DNA of 64,000 nucleotides from Micromonospora costi (GTDB taxonomy: Bacteria > Actinomycetota > Actinomycetes > Mycobacteriales > Micromonosporaceae), in contig NZ_RBAN01000004.1 in assembly GCF_003626655.1 (NCBI RefSeq), forward strand, positions 124,001 through 188,000. Reading direction: 5' to 3'. Position numbers and translations under genes: made by a program. Below the pieces are notes generated by a model. That model saw only the letters and a list, made by a program, of their open reading frames with translations. It was not told where the DNA came from and ran no database searches. Within the stretch, counting starts at the first letter, position 1. Each line of letters starts with the position of its first letter. Positions 1 to 8,273 of this stretch are shown here, piece after piece.

Positions 1-387
1 CGGGTACGACGTGGCGAGGTGCTCCGCGTACGTCGAGAGGTTGTTGTTGTCGGGGTCGTCGTATCCCGGCCGGAGTGCCCCGATCGGGATGTTGCCGTGG
101 CGGTAGTAGGTGTTGATGGCGTCGAGACCGGGCGCCGCCCAGCGGGTGAGGTTGCTGGTCATCATGGCGAGCACCCGCACCTTGCCGTCGTCCTGCATGG
201 CGTTGAGCATCGCGGCTGCGCCAGCGTCGTCGACGTCACCGCCGAAGTCGGTGTCGAAGATCAGCCTGACCGGCTGCGGGCCGTGGTTTCCGGAGGCGGC
301 CGCCGGTGGTGTCCCGAGTGCCGCGGTCGCGAGCGCAGCCGTCACGACGGCGACGATTCCGTGGGCGAGCCTTCGTCCTCCAAGCAT
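1..387 (-). CDS. secreted nucleoside hydrolase-like protein, 3' part outside window
   Basis: The first 129 residues are visible and the gene runs off the left edge. An N-terminal signal peptide (hydrophobic residues about 10-30, ending Ala-Ala-Ala-Ser) is followed by a mature start with FDTDFGGDVDDAGA, the DxDxGxDxDD calcium-binding motif of inosine/uridine-type nucleoside hydrolases. The start is the ATG at 387, preceded by GGAGGG at good spacing. The family hydrolyses the N-glycosidic bond of nucleosides and releases ribose. It has the same signal-peptide and motif arrangement as the gene at 921 and faces away from it. Two LacI-type operators (413-439) lie just upstream, so it probably belongs to the ribose regulon. 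Substrate range cannot be told; a SUF/DUF1593-type glycan hydrolase is a less likely alternative. Confidence 0.8.
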   Translation of the reverse strand, partial: MLGGRRLAHGIVAVVTAALATAALGTPPAAASGNHGPQPVRLIFDTDFGGDVDDAGAAAMLNAMQDDGKVRVLAMMTSNLTRWAAPGLDAINTYYRHGNIPIGALRPGYDDPDNNNLSTYAEHLATSYP

Positions 388-412
388 CCGAGCTTCCCTC
401 CTGTCCGGTGAT

Positions 413-439
413 GCAACTCGTGTTGTCAACACGTGTTGC
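413..439. promoter_or_regulatory. tandem pair of LacI-type operators
   Basis: GCAACTCGTGTTGT (413-426) and TCAACACGTGTTGC (426-439) are two 14-base near-palindromes sharing one base. The second has a perfect 12-base core, CAACACGTGTTG. They sit 26-52 bases upstream of the start of the left nucleoside hydrolase gene, where a bound repressor would block transcription. Confidence 0.65.
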
Positions 440-705
440 GGCCATCGAAACCAACCCACACATCGATGGACAAGGCAGTGACCAGGGTCGTTACACGTTC
501 GTAACCTGAGCCCGACGAGGCCGCTCGACATCGAGCGATCACCATCCGCCACCAACATCCACAGTGGAGGCAGCCTGTTTCGCAGGTCGGCCCGGCCGCC
601 CGGCCGAACCGGTCCGACATCCCGGTCAACCCATCCACGCTTCTCTACATCACGACTGGATCACGAGGGGTTGCCGTCGCGAACGGGATTGACGCAGGCT
701 GCGTT

Positions 706-732
706 GCAACTCGAGTTGCCAATTCGAGTTGA
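706..732. promoter_or_regulatory. second tandem pair of LacI-type operators
   Basis: GCAACTCGAGTTGC (706-719) is a perfect 14-base palindrome. CCAATTCGAGTTGA (719-732) is a weaker copy beginning on its last base. The geometry (two 14-base sites, 13-base step) is identical to the pair at 413-439. The pair lies about 190 bases before the nucleoside hydrolase gene at 921. Confidence 0.65.
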
Positions 733-920
733 TGATTGGGTAACGCTGCCAGACCGTCGGCGTCCGTCGATCAGTCCGACCGCCCTGAGGGCCATCCCCC
801 GGCCCCGATCGGCCGACACTCTCGTGGATTCGCCATCTCGGCGGGGCGGGCGGACGACTGGCGTGACCCGCCCATTCCGTCCGGCGAGACCGCGTCTCGC
901 CACATCGTTCGAGCGAAAGG

Positions 921-2111
921 ATGGTCAGCACGGTGAAGATGCCCAGAGTCCCGGCACTCGTCGCAACGATCTCCACAGCCGTCCTCGGCGCGGTCCTCCT
1001 GGCGGTACCGGCCAGCCAGGCTCAGTCGCCGGCGCAGGTCACGCCAGCCGCGCCGGCAGCTGCGGCGGCCGCCTCGAAGGCGACGGAGAAGGTCATCATG
1101 GACGTCGACATGGGTCAGCTCAACGACGACGCCGTGGCCATGTTCATGCTCGCCAACTCGAAGAAGGTGGACCTGCTCGGGGTCACCGTGGTCTCGGGCA
1201 ACACCTGGGTCGAGGAGGGGACGGCGTACTCGCTCCGGCAGCTCGAGCTCATCGAGCAGGCGAACCGGGTGCCCGTCGTCGCGGGTGGCGGCGAGCCGCT
1301 CATGGGTAGCCGCCAGGCGACCCTCGCCGCCGAGCAGGACCTGTTCGGCAACGTCGAGTACATGGGGGCGTACCGCCGCGAGCGGCCCGCGTCCTACCGC
1401 GAGCTGGCCAGCGAGCCGTACGGCGGCTACCCGCGGGCGAAGCCGGCCAAGGAGGCCGCCGCGCAGTTCATCGCCGAGCAGGTGAAGAAGTACCCGAACC
1501 AGGTCACCCTGTTCGTCCTTGGCCCGGCGACCAACGTGGCCCTCGCGGTGCGCTCGTACCCGGAGATCGTGCCGCTGGTCAAGCAGGTCATCTACATGGG
1601 CGGCGCCATCGACATCCCCGGCAACACCTCGCCGGCCGCCGAGTTCAACTGGTGGTTCGACCCGGAGTCGGCCAAGATCGCCCTGCGGACGCCGTTCAAG
1701 CGGCAACTTGTCGTCCCCAACGACGTGGCCGAGAGGGTGCTGTACACCAAGAAGGAGTACGAACGGGTCGTCGGTGGCCCGAACACCCCGATCACCAAGA
1801 TGTTCCGCGATCTGCAGGGCCCGCAGTTCGAGGCGAATCCGGCCCGCCAGTCCTTCGTCTGGGACGCGATCACCTCGGCCGTGTTCCTGGACCCCTCGAT
1901 CGCCACGAAGGTCGAGGACCGCTACCTCGACATCGACACGAGCTTCGGCCCGGACTACGGCCGGGCGATCGGCTACGGCCCGAGCAGGGACCGGGACATG
2001 AACAAGCCGGAGAACTTCCCCACCGGCACGCAGAAGGTCCAGGTGCTCTTCGACATCAACCGTGACGCCTTCTGGAACCTGTACGTCGACCTCATGACGC
2101 GGCCGATCTGA
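921..2111 (+). CDS. secreted inosine/uridine-type nucleoside hydrolase
   Basis: 396 residues. A Sec signal peptide (about residues 7-35, ending near Ala-Ser-Gln-Ala) precedes an Ala/Pro-rich linker. The IUNH fold begins with MDVDMGQLNDDAVAMF, which carries the DxDxGxxxDD calcium-binding motif. Later segments FVLGPATNVALA and EFNWWFDPES match the nucleoside-binding core of the family, and the length fits a family member plus linker. It should cleave extracellular nucleosides to base and ribose, feeding the ribose importer downstream. ATG 921 directly abuts AAAGG, so GTG 933 or ATG 939 are possible starts. Upstream operators tie it to the LacI-type regulator at 2337, and a strong hairpin follows the gene. 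Confidence 0.85.
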   Translation: MVSTVKMPRVPALVATISTAVLGAVLLAVPASQAQSPAQVTPAAPAAAAAASKATEKVIMDVDMGQLNDDAVAMFMLANSKKVDLLGVTVVSGNTWVEEGTAYSLRQLELIEQANRVPVVAGGGEPLMGSRQATLAAEQDLFGNVEYMGAYRRERPASYRELASEPYGGYPRAKPAKEAAAQFIAEQVKKYPNQVTLFVLGPATNVALAVRSYPEIVPLVKQVIYMGGAIDIPGNTSPAAEFNWWFDPESAKIALRTPFKRQLVVPNDVAERVLYTKKEYERVVGGPNTPITKMFRDLQGPQFEANPARQSFVWDAITSAVFLDPSIATKVEDRYLDIDTSFGPDYGRAIGYGPSRDRDMNKPENFPTGTQKVQVLFDINRDAFWNLYVDLMTRPI

Positions 2112-2116
2112 GCGTG

Positions 2117-2166
2117 GCGCGGCCACGATGCGCGGAGGCGGAACCGTCCCGCCGTCGTGGCCGCGC
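2117..2166 (+). terminator. stem-loop terminator after nucleoside hydrolase
   Basis: A perfect 12-base stem, GCGCGGCCACGA (2117-2128) with TCGTGGCCGCGC (2155-2166), begins six bases after the stop codon. There is no T-run, as is usual in actinomycetes. It separates the hydrolase from the regulator transcript. Confidence 0.65.
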
Positions 2167-2300
2167 GACCCGCGGCGGCGATGACGGAAACGGACGATGA
2201 CAACAGTCGGGGAAATGATGCTGGTGGTCGTACGACGGGACGCTCGGACGGCGATTCGATCGACCCTTGCGGATCGGCGAACACGCCCAGATACTCCACC

Positions 2301-2314
2301 TCAACACGAGTTGA
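2301..2314. promoter_or_regulatory. LacI-type operator upstream of the regulator/rbs operon
   Basis: TCAACACGAGTTGA matches the four sites at 413-439 and 706-732. It lies 23 bases before the ATG of the LacI-family gene, which fits autoregulation of the regulator and the genes co-transcribed with it. Confidence 0.65.
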
Positions 2315-2336
2315 CATTGGGGATCGAGGGCGCGAA

Positions 2337-3377
2337 ATGGTGACACGTCGAGACGTCGCACAGCTTGCCGGTACCTCGGAGGCCGTCGTGAGCTACGTCC
2401 TCAATGGTGGCCCGCGCGGAGTCGCGCCGGCGACCCGGGAACGGGTACTGGCGGCGATCGGGCAGCTCGGCTACCGGCCCAACGCCGTGGCCCGTTCGCT
2501 GCGCACCAACCGGACGATGACCTTCGGCCTCGTCGTGCCCGACAACTCGAACCCGTTCTTCGCCGAGCTCGCGCGAAGCATCGAGGACGTCGGCTTCGAG
2601 CACGGCTACACGATGCTGCTGGGTAACGCGATGGACGACGACGGGCGGGAGGCCACGTACGTCCGGGCGTTGGTCGACCGGCAGGTCGACGGCCTGATCG
2701 TGGTGCCCGCGCACGGCGGCACCCGTGGCTGGATAGCCGACCTGGCACAGAGCGCCGTGCCGCGGCTCGTGCTCGACCGCGACATCGACCTGCCCGAGGC
2801 GACCCATGTGCTGGTCGACCACGAGGGTGGCGCCTATGCGGCGACAACGCATCTGATCGACCACGACCGGCGCCGGATCGGTTGCGTGGCCGGGCTGGAC
2901 GGCCTGCACCCGACGGTCGACCGGGTGGCCGGCTGGCGACGCGCGCTGGACGAGGCGGGACGCGAGCCGGCCGCGCTGGTGCACGTCCCCTTCGGCCGGG
3001 CCCACGGATACCGCGCCGGACGCGCCCTGCTGGCCGAGCGGGACCGGCCCGACGCGCTGTTCGTGGCCAGTGACGAGCAGGCGCTCGGTGTGCTGCGAGC
3101 GGCCGCCGAGATGGGCGTCCGGGTGCCCGACGACCTCGCGATCTTCTCGTTCGACGGAATCGAGGGGGGCGCGTACACGGTTCCCGCCCTGTCGACCATG
3201 CGGCAACCGGTCGAGGAGCTGGGCCGGCTCGCGGTGGAGTGGCTGGTCGCCAAGGTGGCCGACCCCGCCCACCCGGCGACGCGGCTGGTCTGCGCCACCA
3301 GGCTGGTGCCCCGAGGCTCGTGCGGTTGCCCGGATCCCGCCGGCGGCGACTCCACCATCTCCGAGGAGCGCCCATGA
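2337..3377 (+). CDS. LacI-family transcriptional regulator of ribose/nucleoside use
   Basis: 346 residues from ATG 2337; the frame stays open further upstream, but this start gives the standard LacI N-terminus (VTRRDVAQLAGTSEAVVSYVLN, helix-turn-helix at residues 3-22) and the conserved hinge ending YRPNAVARSLRT. A periplasmic-binding-protein-like sensor domain follows (from about residue 60), with LVVPDNSNPFFAEL and the C-terminal STMRQP segment. It most likely represses the ribose operon until ribose or a derivative binds. It is the first gene of the operon and its stop overlaps the ribokinase start (ATGA at 3374). A matching operator lies directly upstream. RbsR is the closest functional label, but the ligand is inferred from context. 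Confidence 0.87.
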   Translation: MVTRRDVAQLAGTSEAVVSYVLNGGPRGVAPATRERVLAAIGQLGYRPNAVARSLRTNRTMTFGLVVPDNSNPFFAELARSIEDVGFEHGYTMLLGNAMDDDGREATYVRALVDRQVDGLIVVPAHGGTRGWIADLAQSAVPRLVLDRDIDLPEATHVLVDHEGGAYAATTHLIDHDRRRIGCVAGLDGLHPTVDRVAGWRRALDEAGREPAALVHVPFGRAHGYRAGRALLAERDRPDALFVASDEQALGVLRAAAEMGVRVPDDLAIFSFDGIEGGAYTVPALSTMRQPVEELGRLAVEWLVAKVADPAHPATRLVCATRLVPRGSCGCPDPAGGDSTISEERP

Positions 3378-4327
3378 CGCTCGGGAAGATCATCGTGCTG
3401 GGCAGCCTCAACATGGACCTGTCGATCCGGGTGCCGCGCCTACCCCGCCCCGGGGAGACGATCGCCGGCACCGACGTGGTGCGCGGCGCCGGAGGCAAGG
3501 GGGCGAACCAGGCCCTCGCCGCGCGGCGGCTGGGCGCCCAGGTCGCCCTCGTCGGCATGGTGGGTGCGGACCAGTTCGGCGCGGAGCTGCGCGACGGCCT
3601 CGCCGCCGGCGGGGTGGACGTGTCCGGTGTGGGCGTCACGGCGGACGGGCCGACCGGGGTCGCGCTGATCGTCGTCGGGCCCGACGGCGACAACATGATC
3701 ACCATCTCGCCCGGGGCCAACGCGAAGGTGGTCGCGCGCGACCTCCGGGCGAGGCTGGAGGGCGCGCACGCGCTGCTGCTCCAGCTCGAGGTGCCGATCG
3801 CGGCCTGCCGCGCGGCTGCCGACGCCGCCCGTTCCGCGGGCGTCTCCGTGGTGCTCAACGCCGCGCCCCTGCCCGAGCGTCCGGGCGCCGACCTCACCGA
3901 GCTGATCCGCCGGTCGGACGTGCTGGTCGTCAACGAAACCGAGGCCGCCGGACTGGTCCCCGGCCGCGCTGACCCGACCGACGCGGCGGTCGCGCTGCGG
4001 GACCTCGGTGTTCCCGAGGTGGTGGTGACGATCGGTGAACACGGCGCCATCGCGGTCGGCGCGAACGACGTCACGCACGTCCCGGCGTTCCCGGTGGACG
4101 CCGTCGACGCGGTCGGTGCCGGTGACGCCTTCTGCGCCGAGTTCGCCCTGGCCCGTACCGCCGGTGGCGCCGATCTCCGCACGGCGACCCGGCGTGCCTG
4201 CGCCGCTGGGGCGCTCGCGGCCGCCCGGCCCGGCGCCCAGACATCCCTTCCACGCCGCGACGAGGTCGACCGGCTGCTCAGCACGCCGGCGTCCCGACTT
4301 CCGGAGGTGAGCGAGCATGCGACCTGA
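3374..4327 (+). CDS. rbsK: ribokinase (PfkB family)
   Basis: 317 residues. It phosphorylates D-ribose to ribose 5-phosphate in the cytosol with ATP. The N-terminus has GSLNMDLSIRV and GAGGKGANQALAARRLG, the two PfkB sugar-binding signatures. The C-terminus has DAVDAVGAGDAFCAEFA, whose GAGD Asp is the catalytic base. Length and motifs are typical of RbsK. The start overlaps the regulator stop by four bases and the end overlaps rbsD by eleven, so translation is coupled. Substrate assignment as ribose rests on the adjacent pyranase and importer genes. Confidence 0.9.
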   Translation: MTLGKIIVLGSLNMDLSIRVPRLPRPGETIAGTDVVRGAGGKGANQALAARRLGAQVALVGMVGADQFGAELRDGLAAGGVDVSGVGVTADGPTGVALIVVGPDGDNMITISPGANAKVVARDLRARLEGAHALLLQLEVPIAACRAAADAARSAGVSVVLNAAPLPERPGADLTELIRRSDVLVVNETEAAGLVPGRADPTDAAVALRDLGVPEVVVTIGEHGAIAVGANDVTHVPAFPVDAVDAVGAGDAFCAEFALARTAGGADLRTATRRACAAGALAAARPGAQTSLPRRDEVDRLLSTPASRLPEVSEHAT

Positions 4328-4688
4328 CGGCCTGTGGCATCCGCGCCTGCTGGCGGTGATCGCCGAAGCCGGGCACGGCGATCTCATCGTCATCGCCGAC
4401 GCCGGGCTTCCCGTGCCACCCGGAGTCGAGGCGATCGACCTGCTCTGGCGGCGCGGCGAGCCACCGTTCCTCGCCGTGCTCCAGACGGTGCTCGACGAGT
4501 GTGTCGTCGAGCGGGCCACCGTGGCCGCCGAGAGCGGCGACAGGTGGGAGGTCCTGCGCGACATCCCGACCGAGGTCGTGCCCCACGACGAGCTCAAGCG
4601 CCTCACCCGGCAGGCCCGCGTGGTGGTGCGCACGGGCGAGGCCACCCCCTACGCCAACGTCGTCCTACACGCGGGCGTCGCCTTCTGA
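4317..4688 (+). CDS. rbsD: D-ribose pyranase
   Basis: 123 residues, the usual RbsD length is about 130-140. It interconverts pyranose and furanose forms of ribose so that ribokinase can use it. Family hallmarks are GLWHPRLLAVIAEAGHGD (with the catalytic-region His), IVIADAGLPVP and the C-terminal GEATPYANVVLHAGV. It begins inside the 3' end of rbsK and ends about 50 bases before rbsB. FucU is related but lacks this exact arrangement, and the operon context favours RbsD. Confidence 0.9.
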   Translation: MRPDGLWHPRLLAVIAEAGHGDLIVIADAGLPVPPGVEAIDLLWRRGEPPFLAVLQTVLDECVVERATVAAESGDRWEVLRDIPTEVVPHDELKRLTRQARVVVRTGEATPYANVVLHAGVAF

Positions 4689-4739
4689 GCAACCACGAGC
4701 AGGCGAGTCCAGCCACACCACCACCCGAGAGGAGTCCCC

Positions 4740-5702
4740 GTGAGACGCAGAGTCGCCCTCACCGCGATGATCACCGCCACCGCGGCACTGGCGCTGGCCG
4801 GTTGCGGCCAGGAGAGCACCGACGACCCGGCACCCGGACAGGCCGGCGGGAAGCCGACCGTGTGCCTCGTGATGAAGTCCCTCGCCAACGAGTACTTCCA
4901 GCAGATGCAGGACGGCGCGGTCAAGCACGTCCAGGAACGCAACGACCTCACCCTCGAGTCCACCGGCACCCAGAACGAGACCGACGTCGACGGCCAGGTC
5001 GCGCTGGTCGAGAGCTGCATCACCAAGCTGGCCCGCGCGATCGTGATCGCTCCGGCCGATTCGAAGGCGCTGGTGCAGGTGGTCGCCAAGGCGGTGAAGG
5101 CCGACATCAAGGTGGTCAACATCGACGTGAAGCTCGACGACGGCGCGTTGCAGCAGGCCGGCGTGGACGTGCCGTTCGTCGGCCCGGACAACCGCGACGG
5201 CGCCCGGCAGTCCGGCAAGGTCCTCGCCGACCTCCTCGGCCGGGGCGGCAAGGTCGTCATCCTCGAGGGCAACCCGGGCGCCGACAACGCCACCCAGCGC
5301 AAGAACGGGTTCAACGACGCGGTCGCCGAGGGCGGTCTGACGCTGCTCGACTCGAAGACCGCGCACTGGGAGACGGACGAGGCGAACCAGGTCTTCGCCA
5401 GCATGCTCACCGCCCACCCCGACATCCAGGGCGTGCTGGCCTCCAACGACTCGATGGCGCTCGGTGCCATCAAGGTCATCCAGGAGCGCAGGGCGAACGT
5501 CAAGGTCGCGTCGTTCGACAACATCCCGGCCGTCAAGGAGCACGTACAGAGCGGCGTGATGGTCGCCACCCTCGACCAGTACGGATCGAAGCAGGCTGCC
5601 GACGGCATCGACTACGCGATGAAGATGATCGCCGGTGAGACGGTGACCGGCTGGCAGAAGACCGAGATCAAGCTGATCACCAAGGACAACATCGGGTCGT
5701 GA
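4740..5702 (+). CDS. rbsB: ribose ABC transporter substrate-binding lipoprotein
   Basis: 320 residues from GTG 4740, with GAGAGGAG a few bases upstream. The N-terminus is a type II signal peptide with lipobox LALAGC, so the mature protein is anchored to the membrane outer face by Cys22. The rest is a type I periplasmic-binding fold of the RbsB/LacI-sensor kind: MKSLANEYFQQMQDGA near the N-terminus, DSKALVQVVAKAVK, and VLASNDSMALGA in the second lobe. It should capture ribose for the RbsA/RbsC importer encoded next. A strong stem-loop follows the gene. Confidence 0.88.
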   Translation: MRRRVALTAMITATAALALAGCGQESTDDPAPGQAGGKPTVCLVMKSLANEYFQQMQDGAVKHVQERNDLTLESTGTQNETDVDGQVALVESCITKLARAIVIAPADSKALVQVVAKAVKADIKVVNIDVKLDDGALQQAGVDVPFVGPDNRDGARQSGKVLADLLGRGGKVVILEGNPGADNATQRKNGFNDAVAEGGLTLLDSKTAHWETDEANQVFASMLTAHPDIQGVLASNDSMALGAIKVIQERRANVKVASFDNIPAVKEHVQSGVMVATLDQYGSKQAADGIDYAMKMIAGETVTGWQKTEIKLITKDNIGS

Positions 5703-5707
5703 CGCGG

Positions 5708-5746
5708 GTCGGGGTGGGGCCAGCGCCGCCGGCCCCACCCCCCGAC
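5708..5746 (+). terminator. stem-loop between rbsB and rbsA
   Basis: GTCGGGGTGGGGCC (5708-5721) pairs with GGCCCCACCCC..GAC (5731-5746) around a 9-base loop. A hairpin just after a binding-protein gene and before the ATPase gene commonly acts as a partial terminator or as protection against 3' decay. It would raise RbsB over the other components. Confidence 0.6.
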
Positions 5747-5766
5747 TCCTGGAAGAGTAGGTGATC

Positions 5767-7269
5767 ATGGCTGTGCTGGAGGTCTCCGGCCTCACGAAGA
5801 GGTATCCGGGGGTGACCGCGCTCGACGGTGTCGACCTCGAGGTGCGACCCGGCGAGGTGCACGTCCTCATCGGCGAGAACGGTGCCGGCAAGTCCACGAT
5901 GGTGCGGTGCCTGTCCGGTATCGAGCGCCCCGACGCCGGCACCATGCGACTGCACGGACGGCCGTACCGACCGGACACCGCGGCCGACGGGCTGAAGGCA
6001 GGGGTCCGGGTCGTCCACCAGGAACTGGCGCTGCTGCCGAACCTGTCCGTCGCCGAGAACCTGTTCCTGCACCACCTGCCACGCCGGGCCGGAGTGGTGG
6101 ACCGCGCCGCCCTGGACCGGTCGGCGCGGAACCTGCTGGCCGAGGTGGGCCTGGAGCTGTCTCCTCGCACTCCGGTGGAGCGGCTGGGCATCGCGCAGAT
6201 GCAGCTGGTCGAGATCGCCAAGGCGCTCAGCGGCCAGTGCCAACTGCTGATCATGGACGAGCCCACCGCGACGCTCACCCCGAAGGAGACGGGGCGCCTG
6301 TTCGAGATCCTGCGCCGGCTGACCGCGAACGGGGTCGCCGTCATCTACATCTCCCACCATCTCGAAGAGATCTTCGAAATCGGCGATCGGGTCACCGTGC
6401 TGCGCAACGGGCAACACGTCGTCACCCGGGAGATCGCCGGTCTGACCACGGCCGAACTGGTCCGGTTCATGGTCGGCCGGGATCTCGCCCACGAGTACCC
6501 GCCGGTCCGCGCCCGCGAGCGAGGCGAGGAGCTGCTGCGGGTCACCGACCTTCAGGTCACCCCGGCCACGCCACCGCTCTCGCTCACGGTCCACGCCGGC
6601 GAGGTCGTCGGCGTCGCCGGGCTGGTCAACTCGGGGCGTACCGAGGCGATGCGGGCCATCTTCGGGGCGGACCGTCCCGCCGCCGGTCGCGTCGAGGTGC
6701 GCGGACGGCCCGTGCGCTCGCGGCACCCGCGGGCCGCGGTACGCGCCGGCTTGAGCTTTCTCACCGAGGACCGCAAGGCCCAGGGGCTGGTGCTGGACCT
6801 GCCGATCGCCGCGAACATGAGTCTCGCCAGCCTGCCTGCGGTCAGCCGCTTCGGCCTGCTGAGCCGGTCGGCCGAGAACAGGGCGGCCACCAGGTTGGCG
6901 GAGAAGCTGCGCGTCGCGTCCCAGGGCGTACGCCAACACGTCCGGGCCCTCTCCGGCGGCAACCAGCAGAAGGTCGTGCTCGGCCGCTGGCTCGCCGCCG
7001 ACACCGACCTGCTCATCGTCGACGAGCCGACCCGTGGCATCGACGTCGGCGCCCGGTACGAGATCCACCAGCTGCTGCTCGACCTGGCCGACGCCGGCAA
7101 GGGGCTCCTGGTCGTCTCGTCCGACCTGCCCGAGCTGCTCGGCATCTGTGACCGGATCATCGTCTTCTCGCGGAACGCCATCGCGGGCGAGGTGGAGAGA
7201 GCCGATTTCGACGCGGAGCGGGTGCTCAACCTCGCCTATTCGGGTTACTTGAAGGGAGTTTCGGTATGA
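5767..7269 (+). CDS. rbsA: ribose-type ABC transporter, tandem ATP-binding protein
   Basis: 500 residues from ATG 5767; a GTG at 5761 is also possible. Two fused nucleotide-binding domains, as in RbsA/MglA. The first has Walker A GENGAGKST (about residues 38-46), a degenerate signature LSGQCQ and Walker B LLIMDEP. The second has a weakened Walker A (GLVNSGRTE), a full signature LSGGNQQK and Walker B LLIVDEPTRGIDVG. The asymmetry is normal for this family. It energises uptake with RbsC, whose start overlaps this stop by four bases. Sugar specificity as ribose is inferred from the operon. Confidence 0.9.
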   Translation: MAVLEVSGLTKRYPGVTALDGVDLEVRPGEVHVLIGENGAGKSTMVRCLSGIERPDAGTMRLHGRPYRPDTAADGLKAGVRVVHQELALLPNLSVAENLFLHHLPRRAGVVDRAALDRSARNLLAEVGLELSPRTPVERLGIAQMQLVEIAKALSGQCQLLIMDEPTATLTPKETGRLFEILRRLTANGVAVIYISHHLEEIFEIGDRVTVLRNGQHVVTREIAGLTTAELVRFMVGRDLAHEYPPVRARERGEELLRVTDLQVTPATPPLSLTVHAGEVVGVAGLVNSGRTEAMRAIFGADRPAAGRVEVRGRPVRSRHPRAAVRAGLSFLTEDRKAQGLVLDLPIAANMSLASLPAVSRFGLLSRSAENRAATRLAEKLRVASQGVRQHVRALSGGNQQKVVLGRWLAADTDLLIVDEPTRGIDVGARYEIHQLLLDLADAGKGLLVVSSDLPELLGICDRIIVFSRNAIAGEVERADFDAERVLNLAYSGYLKGVSV

Positions 7270-8261
7270 CGGCGGTAACCGCGCCGCGGGTCGCCGGCGG
7301 TCGATGGGCCAGCCAGGTGCTGGGTGAGGCCGGGATCGGCGTGGCCCTCGCCGCGCTCGTCGCGTTCTTCCTCGCCTTCGCGCCCTACTTCGGCACGTCG
7401 CAGAACGTGCGCGACATCATGACCCAGATCACCATCAACACCATCCTCGCGGTCGGCATGACGTTCGTGATCCTGGTCGGCGGGATCGACCTGTCCGTCG
7501 GCTCCGTGATCGCCCTGTGCGCGGTCGTGGCGGGCACCGCCATGACGGACTCGGGCCTGCCGACCGCGCTCGCGGTGCCGTTCGCCATCCTGATCAGCGT
7601 GCTTATCGGCGCGGCCACCGGTTTCGTCAACGGCTTCGTCACCGAACGGTGGGTGGTGCCCTCGTTCATCGTGACGCTCGGCATGCTGTACGTCGCCCGC
7701 GGCGCCGCGCAGCAGTACACCGGAGCGGCCACCATCTACAACCTGCCGCCCGGCCTGACCCGGTTCGGCACGGCCACCTTCGCCGGCCTGCCCGCGGTGT
7801 TCGTGGTCGCCATGCTGCTGGTGGCGGTGGCCTGGTTCGTGTTGAGCCGCACGGTCTTCGGTCGGTTGATCTACGCCACCGGTAACAACGAGGAGGCGGT
7901 GCGGCTGTCCGGCCACCGGACCTCGCTCATCAAGGTGGCCTGCTTCGTCATCGGTGGGGCCTGCGTCGGGATCGCCGCCATCATCTACATGGCGCGGTTG
8001 GGCGTGGCGAGTCCGATCCTCGGCCAGGGCTACGAACTCAACGCGATCGCCGCCGTGGTCATCGGCGGCGCGAGCCTCGCCGGTGGCCGGGGCTCGGTGA
8101 TCGGCACGCTTCTCGGCGCCTGCCTGTTGGGGGTGCTGTCGAACGGGCTGAACCTGATGGGCGTCTCGGACTTCCAGCGGACCATGGTGACCGGCGCGGT
8201 CATCATCGTCGCCGTCGTCCTGGACGCCTATCGCCGCCGCCTGTCCGTGCGCCTGAGCTGA
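7266..8261 (+). CDS. rbsC: ribose-type ABC transporter permease
   Basis: 331 residues, a hydrophobic integral membrane protein with about 8-10 segments. It has the BPD_transp_2 signature seen in RbsC: GGIDLSVGSVIALCAV and, near the C-terminus, NAIAAVVIGGASLAGGRGS. It forms the membrane channel for ribose and docks RbsA. It overlaps rbsA (ATGA) and is the last gene of the operon, ending just before the convergent barstar-like gene. Short complementary arms, AGCTGA and TCAGCT (8256-8261 and 8274-8279), in the junction may help end transcription. Confidence 0.9.
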   Translation: MTAVTAPRVAGGRWASQVLGEAGIGVALAALVAFFLAFAPYFGTSQNVRDIMTQITINTILAVGMTFVILVGGIDLSVGSVIALCAVVAGTAMTDSGLPTALAVPFAILISVLIGAATGFVNGFVTERWVVPSFIVTLGMLYVARGAAQQYTGAATIYNLPPGLTRFGTATFAGLPAVFVVAMLLVAVAWFVLSRTVFGRLIYATGNNEEAVRLSGHRTSLIKVACFVIGGACVGIAAIIYMARLGVASPILGQGYELNAIAAVVIGGASLAGGRGSVIGTLLGACLLGVLSNGLNLMGVSDFQRTMVTGAVIIVAVVLDAYRRRLSVRLS

Positions 8262-8273
8262 CCGGTGATCCGC

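Larger units (their letters stand above)
388..920. promoter_or_regulatory. divergent intergenic region carrying paired LacI-type operators
   Basis: This 533-base gap separates two divergent nucleoside hydrolase genes. No coding region is convincing in it. It holds two operator pairs, at 413-439 near the left gene and at 706-732 about 190 bases before the right gene. Nothing else was recognised in 440-705 or 733-910 apart from ordinary high-GC sequence. Both promoters presumably lie here but no clear -35/-10 pair was identified. Confidence 0.6.
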
